Below are positions 16,528 through 23,556 of a stretch of 25,813 bases of DNA, piece by piece (position 1 is the first letter of the stretch; each line of letters starts with the position of its first letter). The stretch spans positions 1 through 25,813 of the forward strand of contig CAJULY010000028.1 of NCBI GenBank assembly GCA_910587185.1, written 5' to 3'. The stretch is from an uncultured Muribaculaceae bacterium (GTDB lineage Bacteria; Bacteroidota; Bacteroidia; Bacteroidales; Muribaculaceae). Below the pieces are notes generated by a model. It made no database searches, was not told the DNA's origin, and saw only the letters and a list, made by a program, of their open reading frames with translations. The position numbers and the translations under genes were made by a program.

Positions 16528-16535
16528 CAAAATTA
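16528..16535 (-). promoter_or_regulatory. Possible -7 box for susC-susD
   Basis: TAATTTTG on the minus strand fits TANNTTTG and lies about 68 bp before the susC ATG. The nearest upstream TTTG (16561-16564) is 25 nt away, beyond the usual spacing, and is next to a run of 13 A (plus strand, 16566-16578). Confidence 0.4.
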
Positions 16536-16626
16536 GCATTTTATCAACCGTTAAGAAAGCCAAATAAAAAAAAAAAAACGAAATAAAAGTTAATATGGAA
16601 ATTTAGTGCATTGTTTTTCAAGGCAT

Positions 16627-16663
16627 AAAAAAACGCCCCGCGCGTTTGCGCGAGGCGTTTTTG
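16627..16663 (-). terminator. Rho-independent terminator after first ompA
   Basis: A 15-bp stem with one mismatch (arms 16629-16643 and 16648-16662, core CGCC/GGCG and CGCG) closes a 4-nt loop and is flanked by A and T runs on both sides. It lies 44 bp past the ompA stop on the minus strand and upstream of the susC promoter, separating the two units. Confidence 0.85.
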
Positions 16664-16672
16664 AAAGTCTTA

Positions 16673-16699
16673 TCAGTCCAATCGGACTAATTTGTCTAA
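16673..16699. repeat. 9-bp tandem repeat array, locus 4 (after first ompA)
   Basis: Three 9-mers in register: TCAGTCCAA, TCGGACTAA, TTTGTCTAA. They end 7 bp from the ompA stop codon. AGTCC and GGACT pair to a small hairpin around AATC. The second ompA has an array of the same type at the same place, but with a different stem sequence. Confidence 0.7.
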
Positions 16700-16704
16700 T
16701 TGTT

Positions 16705-17044
16705 GATTAGTCGAGGGTGCAGATTGAAACGCGGTTCCAGTCGTTTTCGGTGAACATGTGGCCGATGCCTTCGCCTTCGGCTGTGATGCGGTCAGCCTTG
16801 ACGCCATACTTCTTGATGAGGGCGTTCTTGACTGATTCGGCGCGGGCTGCGGCGAGTTTGATGTTGAAGTCGAGGTTACCGTCCTGTGAAGCGTAGCCCT
16901 TGATGACAACTTTCGAGTTGGGGTGGTTCTTCATGTAGGAAGCGACCATTTCAACGTTAGGCATCTGATCGGCTGTGATAACCGAGCTGCCGATCTTGTA
17001 GAAGATGTAGCGGACGCTCTGGAGGTTGTTGTTGACTTCCTTGA
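16705..17044. repeat. Direct repeat shared by the two ompA genes, copy 1
   Basis: By eye these 340 bp are identical to 18054-18393. They cover the OmpA C-terminal domain and stop codon. Mismatches begin immediately upstream within the linker and are numerous in the barrel half. Confidence 0.85.
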
Positions 17045-17918
17045 TGACTTCGGGCTTGCGGTTCTTGCATGCCTCGAGCTGGTTGGCCATGTCGGCTGCG
17101 GTTGCAGCAGCGGCTGCTGTAGCGGCGTTGCAAGCGGCGATGTCGGCGCGGAGCGAGTTGATCTGGGCGTTGAGAGCATCGATCTGAGCCTGATTGCGTC
17201 CGTCAACAGGAAGGAAACCGGGGCCGAAGTTATAGGAAACGCCTGCCATGAGGTTGAAGGCGAGTTTCTGGCGGGAATAAGCGGCGGAAGTGAAGTCAAC
17301 GTCGAGTTTGTTGTAATCGGTTCCGGTCATGTTCCATGCCAGAGAGGGCTTGAGTGCGAGAGTGAGGTTCTCGGTCACGTTGAAATTGAAGTTAAGGCCG
17401 ACTTTTGTTGCCATGTAGTTCTGGTCCTTAGCCTCGATCGAATAGGGATGGAGAGCGAGTTTGTCATAGAAATCATGACCCCAGCCAATGCCGGCAACGA
17501 GTTCCATTTCGAAGAAACGTTTTTCGAAATTATATCCGCCGAAGAGGTTCATGAGGTTCACGGTTCCGTAGGCGCCGACATACATGTTGTCGATGGCTGT
17601 GGAGCTACGTTCGGGTTTGACGGGATAGGTGTTGTCAAGAATTGTGGTGAAGTATCCTGTGTTCCAGGATGAAGTGTTGACTGCTGCGGTTCCTTCGATT
17701 CCGAGGCCGAATATGGGCGAAATCTGTTTGTGGACATGGAGTCCGAACTGACCGCGCATGTCGCCGAAGAAAGCGTGATGGCGAGAAAGGGGAGTTGTTA
17801 CACCACCGTCAACACCGATCGACCAGTTGTCGCCGAAAGAGGTGGGCTGCATTGCTGTCTGTGCCTGTGTTGCAACGGCTGCGGCGGCTGCGAGGGCGAA
17901 TACAAATATTTTTTTCAT
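16707..17918 (-). CDS. OmpA-family outer membrane protein (downstream tandem copy)
   Basis: The 403-residue protein has a signal peptide (about 1-19, ending TQAQ), an N-terminal 8-strand barrel (about 25-215), a linker with an Ala-rich helix (AQIDALNAQINSLRADIA and following, about 225-270) and a C-terminal OmpA domain (about 285-400). OmpA proteins tether the outer membrane to peptidoglycan. The domain contains VRYIFYKIGSSVIT and GYASQDGNLDFNIKLAAARA. The Arg of the peptidoglycan-binding pair is kept, while the usual GHTD Asp position reads Ser. P. gingivalis also has tandem OmpA genes, whose products form heterotrimers, a plausible model here. The C-terminal part is identical in sequence to the upstream copy. 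Confidence 0.92.
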   Translation of the reverse strand: MKKIFVFALAAAAAVATQAQTAMQPTSFGDNWSIGVDGGVTTPLSRHHAFFGDMRGQFGLHVHKQISPIFGLGIEGTAAVNTSSWNTGYFTTILDNTYPVKPERSSTAIDNMYVGAYGTVNLMNLFGGYNFEKRFFEMELVAGIGWGHDFYDKLALHPYSIEAKDQNYMATKVGLNFNFNVTENLTLALKPSLAWNMTGTDYNKLDVDFTSAAYSRQKLAFNLMAGVSYNFGPGFLPVDGRNQAQIDALNAQINSLRADIAACNAATAAAAATAADMANQLEACKNRKPEVIKEVNNNLQSVRYIFYKIGSSVITADQMPNVEMVASYMKNHPNSKVVIKGYASQDGNLDFNIKLAAARAESVKNALIKKYGVKADRITAEGEGIGHMFTENDWNRVSICTLD

Positions 17919-17966
17919 ATAAAAGAGATTTTAAGGCCGGAAAACCGGCAACCTTGATTATCGGAA

Positions 17967-17999
17967 CTTCCCGCACCTGCATGAAACGGGTGCGGGAAG
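17967..17999 (-). other. Hairpin in the leader between the two ompA genes
   Basis: A perfect 11-bp stem (CTTCCCGCACC with its complement) closes an 11-nt loop, about 50 bp before the ATG of the downstream ompA. No T run follows on the minus strand, so it is not a standard terminator. It could stabilise or partly attenuate the transcript between the two genes. Confidence 0.5.
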
Positions 18000-18013
18000 G
18001 TTATGAGGATTGA

Positions 18014-18052
18014 TTAGACGTATGGGGCTAATAGCCCAATTTGCCTAATTGT
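18014..18052. repeat. 9-bp tandem repeat array, locus 5 (after second ompA)
   Basis: Degenerate units TGGGGCTAA, TAGCCCAA and TTTGCCTAA with 8-9 bp spacing lie directly after the ompA stop. GGGCT and AGCCC form a perfect 5-bp stem around AAT. The position equals that of locus 4 relative to the gene. Confidence 0.55.
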
Positions 18053-18053
18053 A

Positions 18054-18393
18054 GATTAGTCGAGGGTGCAGATTGAAACGCGGTTCCAGTCGTTTTCGGT
18101 GAACATGTGGCCGATGCCTTCGCCTTCGGCTGTGATGCGGTCAGCCTTGACGCCATACTTCTTGATGAGGGCGTTCTTGACTGATTCGGCGCGGGCTGCG
18201 GCGAGTTTGATGTTGAAGTCGAGGTTACCGTCCTGTGAAGCGTAGCCCTTGATGACAACTTTCGAGTTGGGGTGGTTCTTCATGTAGGAAGCGACCATTT
18301 CAACGTTAGGCATCTGATCGGCTGTGATAACCGAGCTGCCGATCTTGTAGAAGATGTAGCGGACGCTCTGGAGGTTGTTGTTGACTTCCTTGA
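18054..18393. repeat. Direct repeat shared by the two ompA genes, copy 2
   Basis: Identical by eye to 16705-17044 at a constant offset of 1349 bp. The match breaks within the linker codons (I versus V before KEVNNN), after which the genes diverge. Confidence 0.85.
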
Positions 18394-19180
18394 CAACTTC
18401 GGGCTTGCGGTTCTTGCATGCCTCGAGCTGATTAGCGAGGTCAGCTGCGGTAGCGGCTGCGGCTGCGGTAGCGGCGTTGCATGCTGCGAGGTCAGCGCGA
18501 AGGGCGTTGATCTGAGCGTTGAGAGCGTCGATCTCTGCCTGGTTCTGAGTGTCAACACACTTGAAGCCTTCGCCGAACTTGTAGGTGAAACCGGCCATGA
18601 TAGAGAAAGAAGCGGTTTCCTTGTTGTAAGCGGCAGAGCTCTGGCTTACACCGGCGTCGCTCATGTCCCAGATAACTGCGGGCTTAACTGAAAGTGTCAC
18701 ATTGGGAGACACGTTGAAGTTGAAGTTAAGACCGGCTTTGGTAGCGAAGAAGTTGTGGTAGTTCTTCACATTGTAATAGCGGCCCCAGCCTGCACCTGCC
18801 TGTGCCTCGATTTCGAAGAGACGGGGAGCGCACTGGTAGCCACCGAAAAGGTTCATGAAGTTCACAGTTCCGTAAGCGCCTACATAGTGGTTGTCTATGG
18901 CAGTCTTGGAATGCTGCATGTTTGCCCATGAAGAAGTATTGATTCCGAAGATGCCTTCAACACCAAGACCGAAAACAGGAGAAATCTGCTTCTGGACATG
19001 AGCACCGAAAGCGCCACGCATGTCACCGATAAAAGAAGAGCCGTCGTAGAGAGGCGTGATTCCTCCGACCTCAACACCAACTGACCAGTTGGAACCAAAG
19101 GTAGGAGCTTCCAATGCTTGTTGTGCTTGTGCTGTCATCATACCGACAGCAGCAGTAGCGATAAGGAATAATTTTTTCAT
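18056..19180 (-). CDS. OmpA-family outer membrane protein (upstream tandem copy)
   Basis: The 374-residue protein has the same architecture as its neighbour: signal peptide (MKKLFLIATAAVGMMTAQAQ), barrel (about 22-205), Ala-rich helical linker and OmpA domain. The barrel is about 30 residues shorter and clearly diverged, mainly in loop-like segments, whereas the C-terminal domain is identical. The ATG chosen gives a standard signal peptide; a GTG 33 bp upstream lies inside the likely -7 box. It is the first gene of the tandem pair and probably drives expression of both. It is divergent from the HMA-rfb series. Confidence 0.92.
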   Translation of the reverse strand: MKKLFLIATAAVGMMTAQAQQALEAPTFGSNWSVGVEVGGITPLYDGSSFIGDMRGAFGAHVQKQISPVFGLGVEGIFGINTSSWANMQHSKTAIDNHYVGAYGTVNFMNLFGGYQCAPRLFEIEAQAGAGWGRYYNVKNYHNFFATKAGLNFNFNVSPNVTLSVKPAVIWDMSDAGVSQSSAAYNKETASFSIMAGFTYKFGEGFKCVDTQNQAEIDALNAQINALRADLAACNAATAAAAATAADLANQLEACKNRKPEVVKEVNNNLQSVRYIFYKIGSSVITADQMPNVEMVASYMKNHPNSKVVIKGYASQDGNLDFNIKLAAARAESVKNALIKKYGVKADRITAEGEGIGHMFTENDWNRVSICTLD

Positions 19181-19212
19181 TTGAAAATTGTTTAATGTTG
19201 ATAAAATCGGCA

Positions 19213-19220
19213 CAAAGATA
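19213..19220 (-). promoter_or_regulatory. Likely -7 box for the ompA pair
   Basis: TATCTTTG on the minus strand matches TANNTTTG, 33 bp upstream of the ATG and preceded by an A/T-rich stretch. No exact TTTG lies 19-21 nt upstream, so only the -7 half is well supported. Confidence 0.5.
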
Positions 19221-19486
19221 TGACTTTTTATTTTAAAAATTAACTAAATCGACTAAAAAACGTCTTTTCGACCATTTTTTGTCCCTATTCGGTCCTTAGA
19301 AACGTCATACGTGTGTCATTTTAATATTAATTAAGGTGAATATCACCCGATTTCCCATTTCTGAAGACTTTACGGGACTATTATCATAACATCTACGCAA
19401 GGCTTTTGTTTTAAAAAGTCGGAGACATCAGTTCAAAAAGTCGAAAATATATGGCTCGGTGTATGCGGAATTAGTCGGATTTATTG
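19221..19486. other. Divergent intergenic region without recognisable gene
   Basis: This A/T-rich stretch separates the leftward ompA pair from the rightward HMA gene. It contains two 9-bp-like units (TTAACTAAA, TCGACTAAA at 19240-19257) and a 13-nt palindrome GGTGAATATCACC (19335-19347) that might be a regulator site. No open frame or RNA gene is evident. Confidence 0.5.
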
Positions 19487-19494
19487 TAACTTTG
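19487..19494 (+). promoter_or_regulatory. Possible -7 box for the HMA-rfb series
   Basis: TAACTTTG on the plus strand fits TANNTTTG and lies 33 bp before the ATG of the HMA gene, the usual distance. No TTTG is present at the expected -33 position. Confidence 0.5.
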
Positions 19495-19527
19495 CGGGAA
19501 ACAGATTCACTCAAAACCTGAAAAATT

Positions 19528-19890
19528 ATGAAAAGAACCGTCATGCTTTCACTCGCGTTGCTTATAACCGTAGCCGTAATGGCCGCAAGCAAAGCTACCG
19601 TTTATTTCACCCTGACCCCGCAGATGAACTGCGAGAACTGCGAAAACCGAGTAAAAACAGCCCTCCGTTATGAAAAAGGAGTGAAACAGATCGCGACTTC
19701 GCTTGCCACTCAGGTGGTCACCGTGACATACGATCCGACAAAGACATCGCCTGAGAAAATGGAAGGCGCCCTGAAGAAAATAGGCTACACCGCCAAGGCC
19801 TCGAAAACGATGCCGAAAGTAAAAGTCAATCCCCAGCCGGGCACTTGTCCTGAAAGCAAAAACGGGAAGTGCAGCCACGGACATAAATGA
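19528..19890 (+). CDS. Secreted heavy-metal-associated (HMA) domain protein
   Basis: The 120-residue protein has a signal peptide (about 1-20) and one HMA fold (about 24-90) with the metal-binding motif MNCENC (Cys35, Cys38). It therefore resembles periplasmic MerP- or CopZ-like copper or mercury binders. A C-terminal tail with two more Cys and His residues (CPESKNGKCSHGHK) could also bind metal. No metal-transporting ATPase or regulator is adjacent. Its stop overlaps the rfbB start as ATGA, so translation of the two is probably coupled, an unexpected pairing with nucleotide-sugar synthesis. The metal and partner are unknown. Confidence 0.85.
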   Translation: MKRTVMLSLALLITVAVMAASKATVYFTLTPQMNCENCENRVKTALRYEKGVKQIATSLATQVVTVTYDPTKTSPEKMEGALKKIGYTAKASKTMPKVKVNPQPGTCPESKNGKCSHGHK

Positions 19891-21086
19891 AACGTTATCT
19901 TATAACCGGGGGCGCCGGCTTCATAGGGTCGAACTTCGTCAAATATCTTCTCGCGAAATATGACAGCGAAATCGAGCTGCTGATCCTTGACGCGCTTACT
20001 TATGCGGGCCATGCGGGAACAATCGCGGAGGAAGTGGCGCGTGACAACGTGAGCTTCGTGCGCGGCAATATCTGCGACGCGGAGCTGGTCGAGCGACTCA
20101 TCAGCGAGTTTGATCCGGACTACGTGGTGAATTTCGCTGCGGAAAGCCATGTTGACCGATCGATCTCAGAACCGCGCCTTTTCATGGAGACCAACATACT
20201 CGGCACTCAGACTCTTCTGGAAGCTTGCCGCAAGGCATGGCTGGAAGGAAAGGACGAGAGCGGGCGCCCCGTCTATCGCGATGGCAAGAAGTTTCTCCAG
20301 ATAAGCACCGACGAAGTCTATGGCTCCCTTACGCGCGATTATTCCGAGCCGCAACCTCTGGAACTCGACGAAAGAGTGAAGAAAGTGACGGAAGGAAGGC
20401 CGCAGCCGACTGCGTTCGGAAAAGGACTGTTCACCGAATCGACGCCTCTGGCCCCAAGATCGCCCTACTCGGCAGCGAAAACTTCGGCCGACCTCATCAC
20501 CATGGCCTACAGCGAGACATTCGGGCTGCCCGTCAACATTACGCGCTGCAGCAACAACTACGGTCCATACCAGTTCCCGGAAAAGCTCATTCCTCTGGTG
20601 ATCAACAATATTCTCGAAGGGAAAAAACTCCCCGTCTATGGCCGCGGCGAAAATGTGCGCGACTGGCTCTATGTCGATGACCACGCAAAGGCAATCGACA
20701 CCGTGCTCCGACGCGGTAAAACCGGAGAGATCTATAATATAGGAGGTTTCAACGAGGAACAGAATATCTCGATTGTAAAGGCCATCATCGACATCATCCG
20801 CCGCATAATGGAGGAGGAGCCGGAATACCGACACCTGCTGCACCAGCCGGTAGAAGATATTAACTACGATCTGATCAGCTATGTGACCGACAGACCGGGA
20901 CACGACATGCGCTACGCGATCGATCCGACACGCATCGCCACGGAACTGGGATGGTATCCCGAGACAACCTTCACCGAAGGAATCGAAAAGACCGTGCGCT
21001 GGAATCTTGACAACCATGAATGGCTCCGGAGTGTCACTTCGGGAGATTATCTGCGCTATTACGACGAGATGTACGGCAACCGCTGA
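19887..21086 (+). CDS. rfbB: dTDP-glucose 4,6-dehydratase RmlB
   Basis: RmlB converts dTDP-glucose to dTDP-4-keto-6-deoxyglucose, the branch point to many deoxysugars. The short-chain dehydrogenase fold is shown by TGGAGFIGSN (residues 7-16, NAD binding), the active-site region STDEVYGS (about 140-147) and the YSAAK pair (Tyr194, Lys198). At 399 residues it is longer than E. coli RfbB (about 360), with an extra charged segment between TDEVYG and the YxxxK motif (about 150-180). It is followed 24 bp later by rfbA. With rfbA and the next two genes it makes a dTDP-3-amino sugar pathway. Confidence 0.96.
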   Translation: MKRYLITGGAGFIGSNFVKYLLAKYDSEIELLILDALTYAGHAGTIAEEVARDNVSFVRGNICDAELVERLISEFDPDYVVNFAAESHVDRSISEPRLFMETNILGTQTLLEACRKAWLEGKDESGRPVYRDGKKFLQISTDEVYGSLTRDYSEPQPLELDERVKKVTEGRPQPTAFGKGLFTESTPLAPRSPYSAAKTSADLITMAYSETFGLPVNITRCSNNYGPYQFPEKLIPLVINNILEGKKLPVYGRGENVRDWLYVDDHAKAIDTVLRRGKTGEIYNIGGFNEEQNISIVKAIIDIIRRIMEEEPEYRHLLHQPVEDINYDLISYVTDRPGHDMRYAIDPTRIATELGWYPETTFTEGIEKTVRWNLDNHEWLRSVTSGDYLRYYDEMYGNR

Positions 21087-21110
21087 ATTCACGAACCACC
21101 AGACAACAGA

Positions 21111-21992
21111 ATGAAAGGAATAGTCCTTGCGGGCGGATCAGGAACCCGTCTTTATCCTATCACCCGGGGAGTCTCGAAGCAGCTGATCCCCGTCTATGAC
21201 AAGCCGATGGTGTTTTATCCGGTCTCGACGCTCATGCTGGCCGGCATACGCGACATACTCATCATCTCCACGCCGGAAGACCTTCCGGCATTCAGACGTC
21301 TGCTCGGCACAGGCGAAGATATCGGAGTGCGTTTCAGCTATGCTGAGCAGCCGAGGCCCGAGGGCTTGGCACAGGCTTTTATCATTGGACGCGATTTCAT
21401 TGGCGACGACGCCGTGTGCCTCGTTCTCGGCGACAATATTTTCTATGGACAAGGCTTCACGGGGATGCTGCTCGAGGCGGGACGTCTGGCCCGGGAGGAA
21501 GGACAGGCCTCCGTTTTCGCCTATCCCGTCAAGGATCCCCAGCGATTCGGAGTGGTCGAGGTCGATCAATTGTTCCGGGCTGTCAGCATTGAGGAGAAAC
21601 CTTTGAAGCCAAAGAGCGATCTTGCAGTTGTCGGGCTGTATTTTTACCCCAACTCTGTGGTCAAGATCGCAGCCGGGGTAACCCCGTCGGCACGCGGGGA
21701 ACTGGAGATCACTTCGGTCAACGAGGCTTATCTCAAACAAGGGAATCTTCATGTACAGAGACTTGGACGCGGATTCGCATGGCTCGACACCGGCACCATA
21801 GACTCCCTGACAGAAGCATCCAATTTCATTGCTTCGATAGAGAAACGCCAGGGATTTCAGGTGGCCGCGCTGGAGGAAATTTCATTCCGCAAGGGATGGA
21901 TCAGTGCTGACCGCCTTCGTGAACTCGCCCGGCCCATGGCCGGAAACAGCTACGGACAATATCTGGCAGCGTTGGCCGACAATGGGTGCTGA
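21111..21992 (+). CDS. rfbA: Glucose-1-phosphate thymidylyltransferase RmlA
   Basis: RmlA joins glucose-1-phosphate and dTTP to give dTDP-glucose, the first step of the pathway. The 293-residue length is typical. The nucleotidyltransferase signature GIVLAGGSGTRLYPIT, the SKQLIPVYDKPM segment and the metal-binding region LVLGDNIFYG are all present, followed by ITSVNEAYL and GFAWLDTGT near the C-terminus. Its 3' end overlaps the ketoisomerase start by 11 bp. Confidence 0.96.
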   Translation: MKGIVLAGGSGTRLYPITRGVSKQLIPVYDKPMVFYPVSTLMLAGIRDILIISTPEDLPAFRRLLGTGEDIGVRFSYAEQPRPEGLAQAFIIGRDFIGDDAVCLVLGDNIFYGQGFTGMLLEAGRLAREEGQASVFAYPVKDPQRFGVVEVDQLFRAVSIEEKPLKPKSDLAVVGLYFYPNSVVKIAAGVTPSARGELEITSVNEAYLKQGNLHVQRLGRGFAWLDTGTIDSLTEASNFIASIEKRQGFQVAALEEISFRKGWISADRLRELARPMAGNSYGQYLAALADNGC

Positions 21993-22398
21993 GCAGCCTC
22001 ATATAATCGAATTCAAGCGGATCACCGACAGCAGAGGCGACATAGCGGTGGTCTCGCCGGATGACGGCTGCCCTTTCGCCATACGCCGGGTGTTCTGGAT
22101 CTATGACATTCCGGCCGATGCTGTCAGAGGCGGCCACGCCCATTATGGAACGACACAGCTGATCGTGGCTGCGGCGGGACATTTCAAGGTTGAGGTCAGC
22201 GACGGCATAACATCGCGGATTTTTTCGCTCGAACACCCGGGGGAAGGATTGATTCTGCCCCCCGGCTACTGGCGGTCGCTGAAAGGATTCTCGGCTGGAT
22301 GCGTCTGCCTGACGCTCTGCGACACCGACTTCGAGGAAGCTGATTATATGCGTGACTACGACAGTTTTTTACGATTCAAGGGGATGGGCGAGAAATGA
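21982..22398 (+). CDS. fdtA: dTDP-4-keto-6-deoxyglucose 3,4-ketoisomerase (FdtA/QdtA, WxcM-like)
   Basis: This 138-residue cupin moves the keto group from C4 to C3 of dTDP-4-keto-6-deoxyglucose, preparing it for 3-amination. The WxcM/FdtA motif GGHAHYGTTQ holds the two catalytic His (52, 54), with a Tyr in the preceding strand (WIYD, Tyr41). The ATG at MGAEQPHIIEFKR is preferred; a GTG 78 bp upstream would add residues unlike the family and extend the overlap with rfbA. FdtA and QdtA differ in the C4 configuration of their product, which cannot be decided by eye. Its stop overlaps the aminotransferase start as ATGA. Confidence 0.9.
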   Translation: MGAEQPHIIEFKRITDSRGDIAVVSPDDGCPFAIRRVFWIYDIPADAVRGGHAHYGTTQLIVAAAGHFKVEVSDGITSRIFSLEHPGEGLILPPGYWRSLKGFSAGCVCLTLCDTDFEEADYMRDYDSFLRFKGMGEK

Positions 22399-23543
22399 AG
22401 AATTACAGGTTTCCGTTTCTGGATCTCGGGGAAATAAACCGCGGATATTACTCCGGCCTGTGCGAGGCGGCGGAGAGAGTCATAGCCTCAGGTCGCTATA
22501 TCGGCGGTGAGGAGGTTGAGAGGCTCGAATGCGAGATGGCGGAAATGTGCCGCGCTCCCTACGCCGTCGGTGTCAGCAACGGACTTGACGCGCTAAGGCT
22601 TATTATGACGGCGTGGGTCGAGACGGGTCTTCTGTCACGGGGTGACGGCGTGATAGTTGCTGCCAACACTTACATAGCCTCCATTCTGGCCATCATTCAT
22701 TCCGGACTCCGCCCCGTTCTTGTGGATCCCGACGAAAAGACCTTAAATCTCAGCGCGGAAGGCGTTGAGAAAGCATGCATGGCCGACGAAGGGGCCAAGG
22801 CTGTGATGCCGGTACATCTCTACGGCCGCGTGGCCTGGGACAAGGATCTGCGCGAGATCGTGACGAGAAAAGAGCTTCTCGTAATCGAGGACGCGGCCCA
22901 GGCTATAGGAGCCATCTCTCCCCGCCCCGGGCTGTTCGGGTCAAGACATGCCGGAGCGCTGGGCCACGCGGGTGCTTTCAGCTTCTATCCTACCAAAAAC
23001 ATAGGGGCGCTCGGCGACGGCGGAATTGTAGTGACCCATTCCAAAAGAATCGCCGACACGGTGCGCGCGCTCGCCAATTACGGGAAAACATCCCAGTATC
23101 ACAACGAGTATGTCGGCTTCAACTGTCGCCTCGACCCTCTGCAGGCCGCGATGTTGCGGGTCAAGCTCGGAGATGCGCGCAATGTCAACGCCCGACGGTT
23201 TGAACGCGCGGTCGCCTACAACAATGTGATCAGCCATCCCCTTGTCATCAAACCGGAGATAACTCCTCAGGTCACGGACCAGGTTTGGCACCAGTACGTA
23301 GTGCGCATCCCCGAAGGAAGAAGAGACCGAATGCGGCTCTATCTGGCCGACAACGGGGTCGAGACAGCACTGCACTATCCCGTTCCCCCTCATTGCCAGC
23401 CCTGTTTGCGCTCACTCCCCCATTCTCCCCTCCCCGTCACTGAGAAACTGGCCTCGGAAATTCTCTCGCTGCCTATAAGCGATTGCACTCCGGTTGCCGA
23501 CGCAGCCGCGATAGGCAGGATTATTAATTCTTTTAACCAATGA
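22395..23543 (+). CDS. fdtB: DegT/DnrJ/EryC1/StrS-family sugar aminotransferase (FdtB/QdtB type)
   Basis: This PLP enzyme most likely aminates dTDP-3-keto-6-deoxyhexose to dTDP-3-amino-3,6-dideoxyhexose. It has 382 residues, normal for the family. Visible motifs are VGVSNGLDALRL, AANTYIASILAI, the PLP-contacting VIEDAAQAIGA (Asp166) and the Schiff-base lysine in FYPTKNIGALGDGG (Lys201). Assignment to C3 amination rests on the ketoisomerase gene immediately upstream. Whether the product is Fuc3N or Qui3N is not resolvable here. An N-acetyltransferase (FdtC/QdtC) that normally follows is missing. Confidence 0.9.
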   Translation: MKNYRFPFLDLGEINRGYYSGLCEAAERVIASGRYIGGEEVERLECEMAEMCRAPYAVGVSNGLDALRLIMTAWVETGLLSRGDGVIVAANTYIASILAIIHSGLRPVLVDPDEKTLNLSAEGVEKACMADEGAKAVMPVHLYGRVAWDKDLREIVTRKELLVIEDAAQAIGAISPRPGLFGSRHAGALGHAGAFSFYPTKNIGALGDGGIVVTHSKRIADTVRALANYGKTSQYHNEYVGFNCRLDPLQAAMLRVKLGDARNVNARRFERAVAYNNVISHPLVIKPEITPQVTDQVWHQYVVRIPEGRRDRMRLYLADNGVETALHYPVPPHCQPCLRSLPHSPLPVTEKLASEILSLPISDCTPVADAAAIGRIINSFNQ

Positions 23544-23556
23544 TGTCTTGACGAAA

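Noticed and set aside
16923..17672. A 249-codon plus-strand frame opposite ompA, with a similar one opposite the second copy
   Set aside because: The presence in both copies follows from the duplicated DNA; it is the antisense of OmpA codons.
20166..21092. A 308-codon minus-strand frame opposite rfbB
   Set aside because: rfbB motifs are complete on the plus strand, and the opposite frame resembles no family.
19887..23543. A dTDP-rhamnose operon
   Set aside because: rfbC and rfbD are absent; the genes after rfbA are a 3,4-ketoisomerase and an aminotransferase, which point to an amino sugar.
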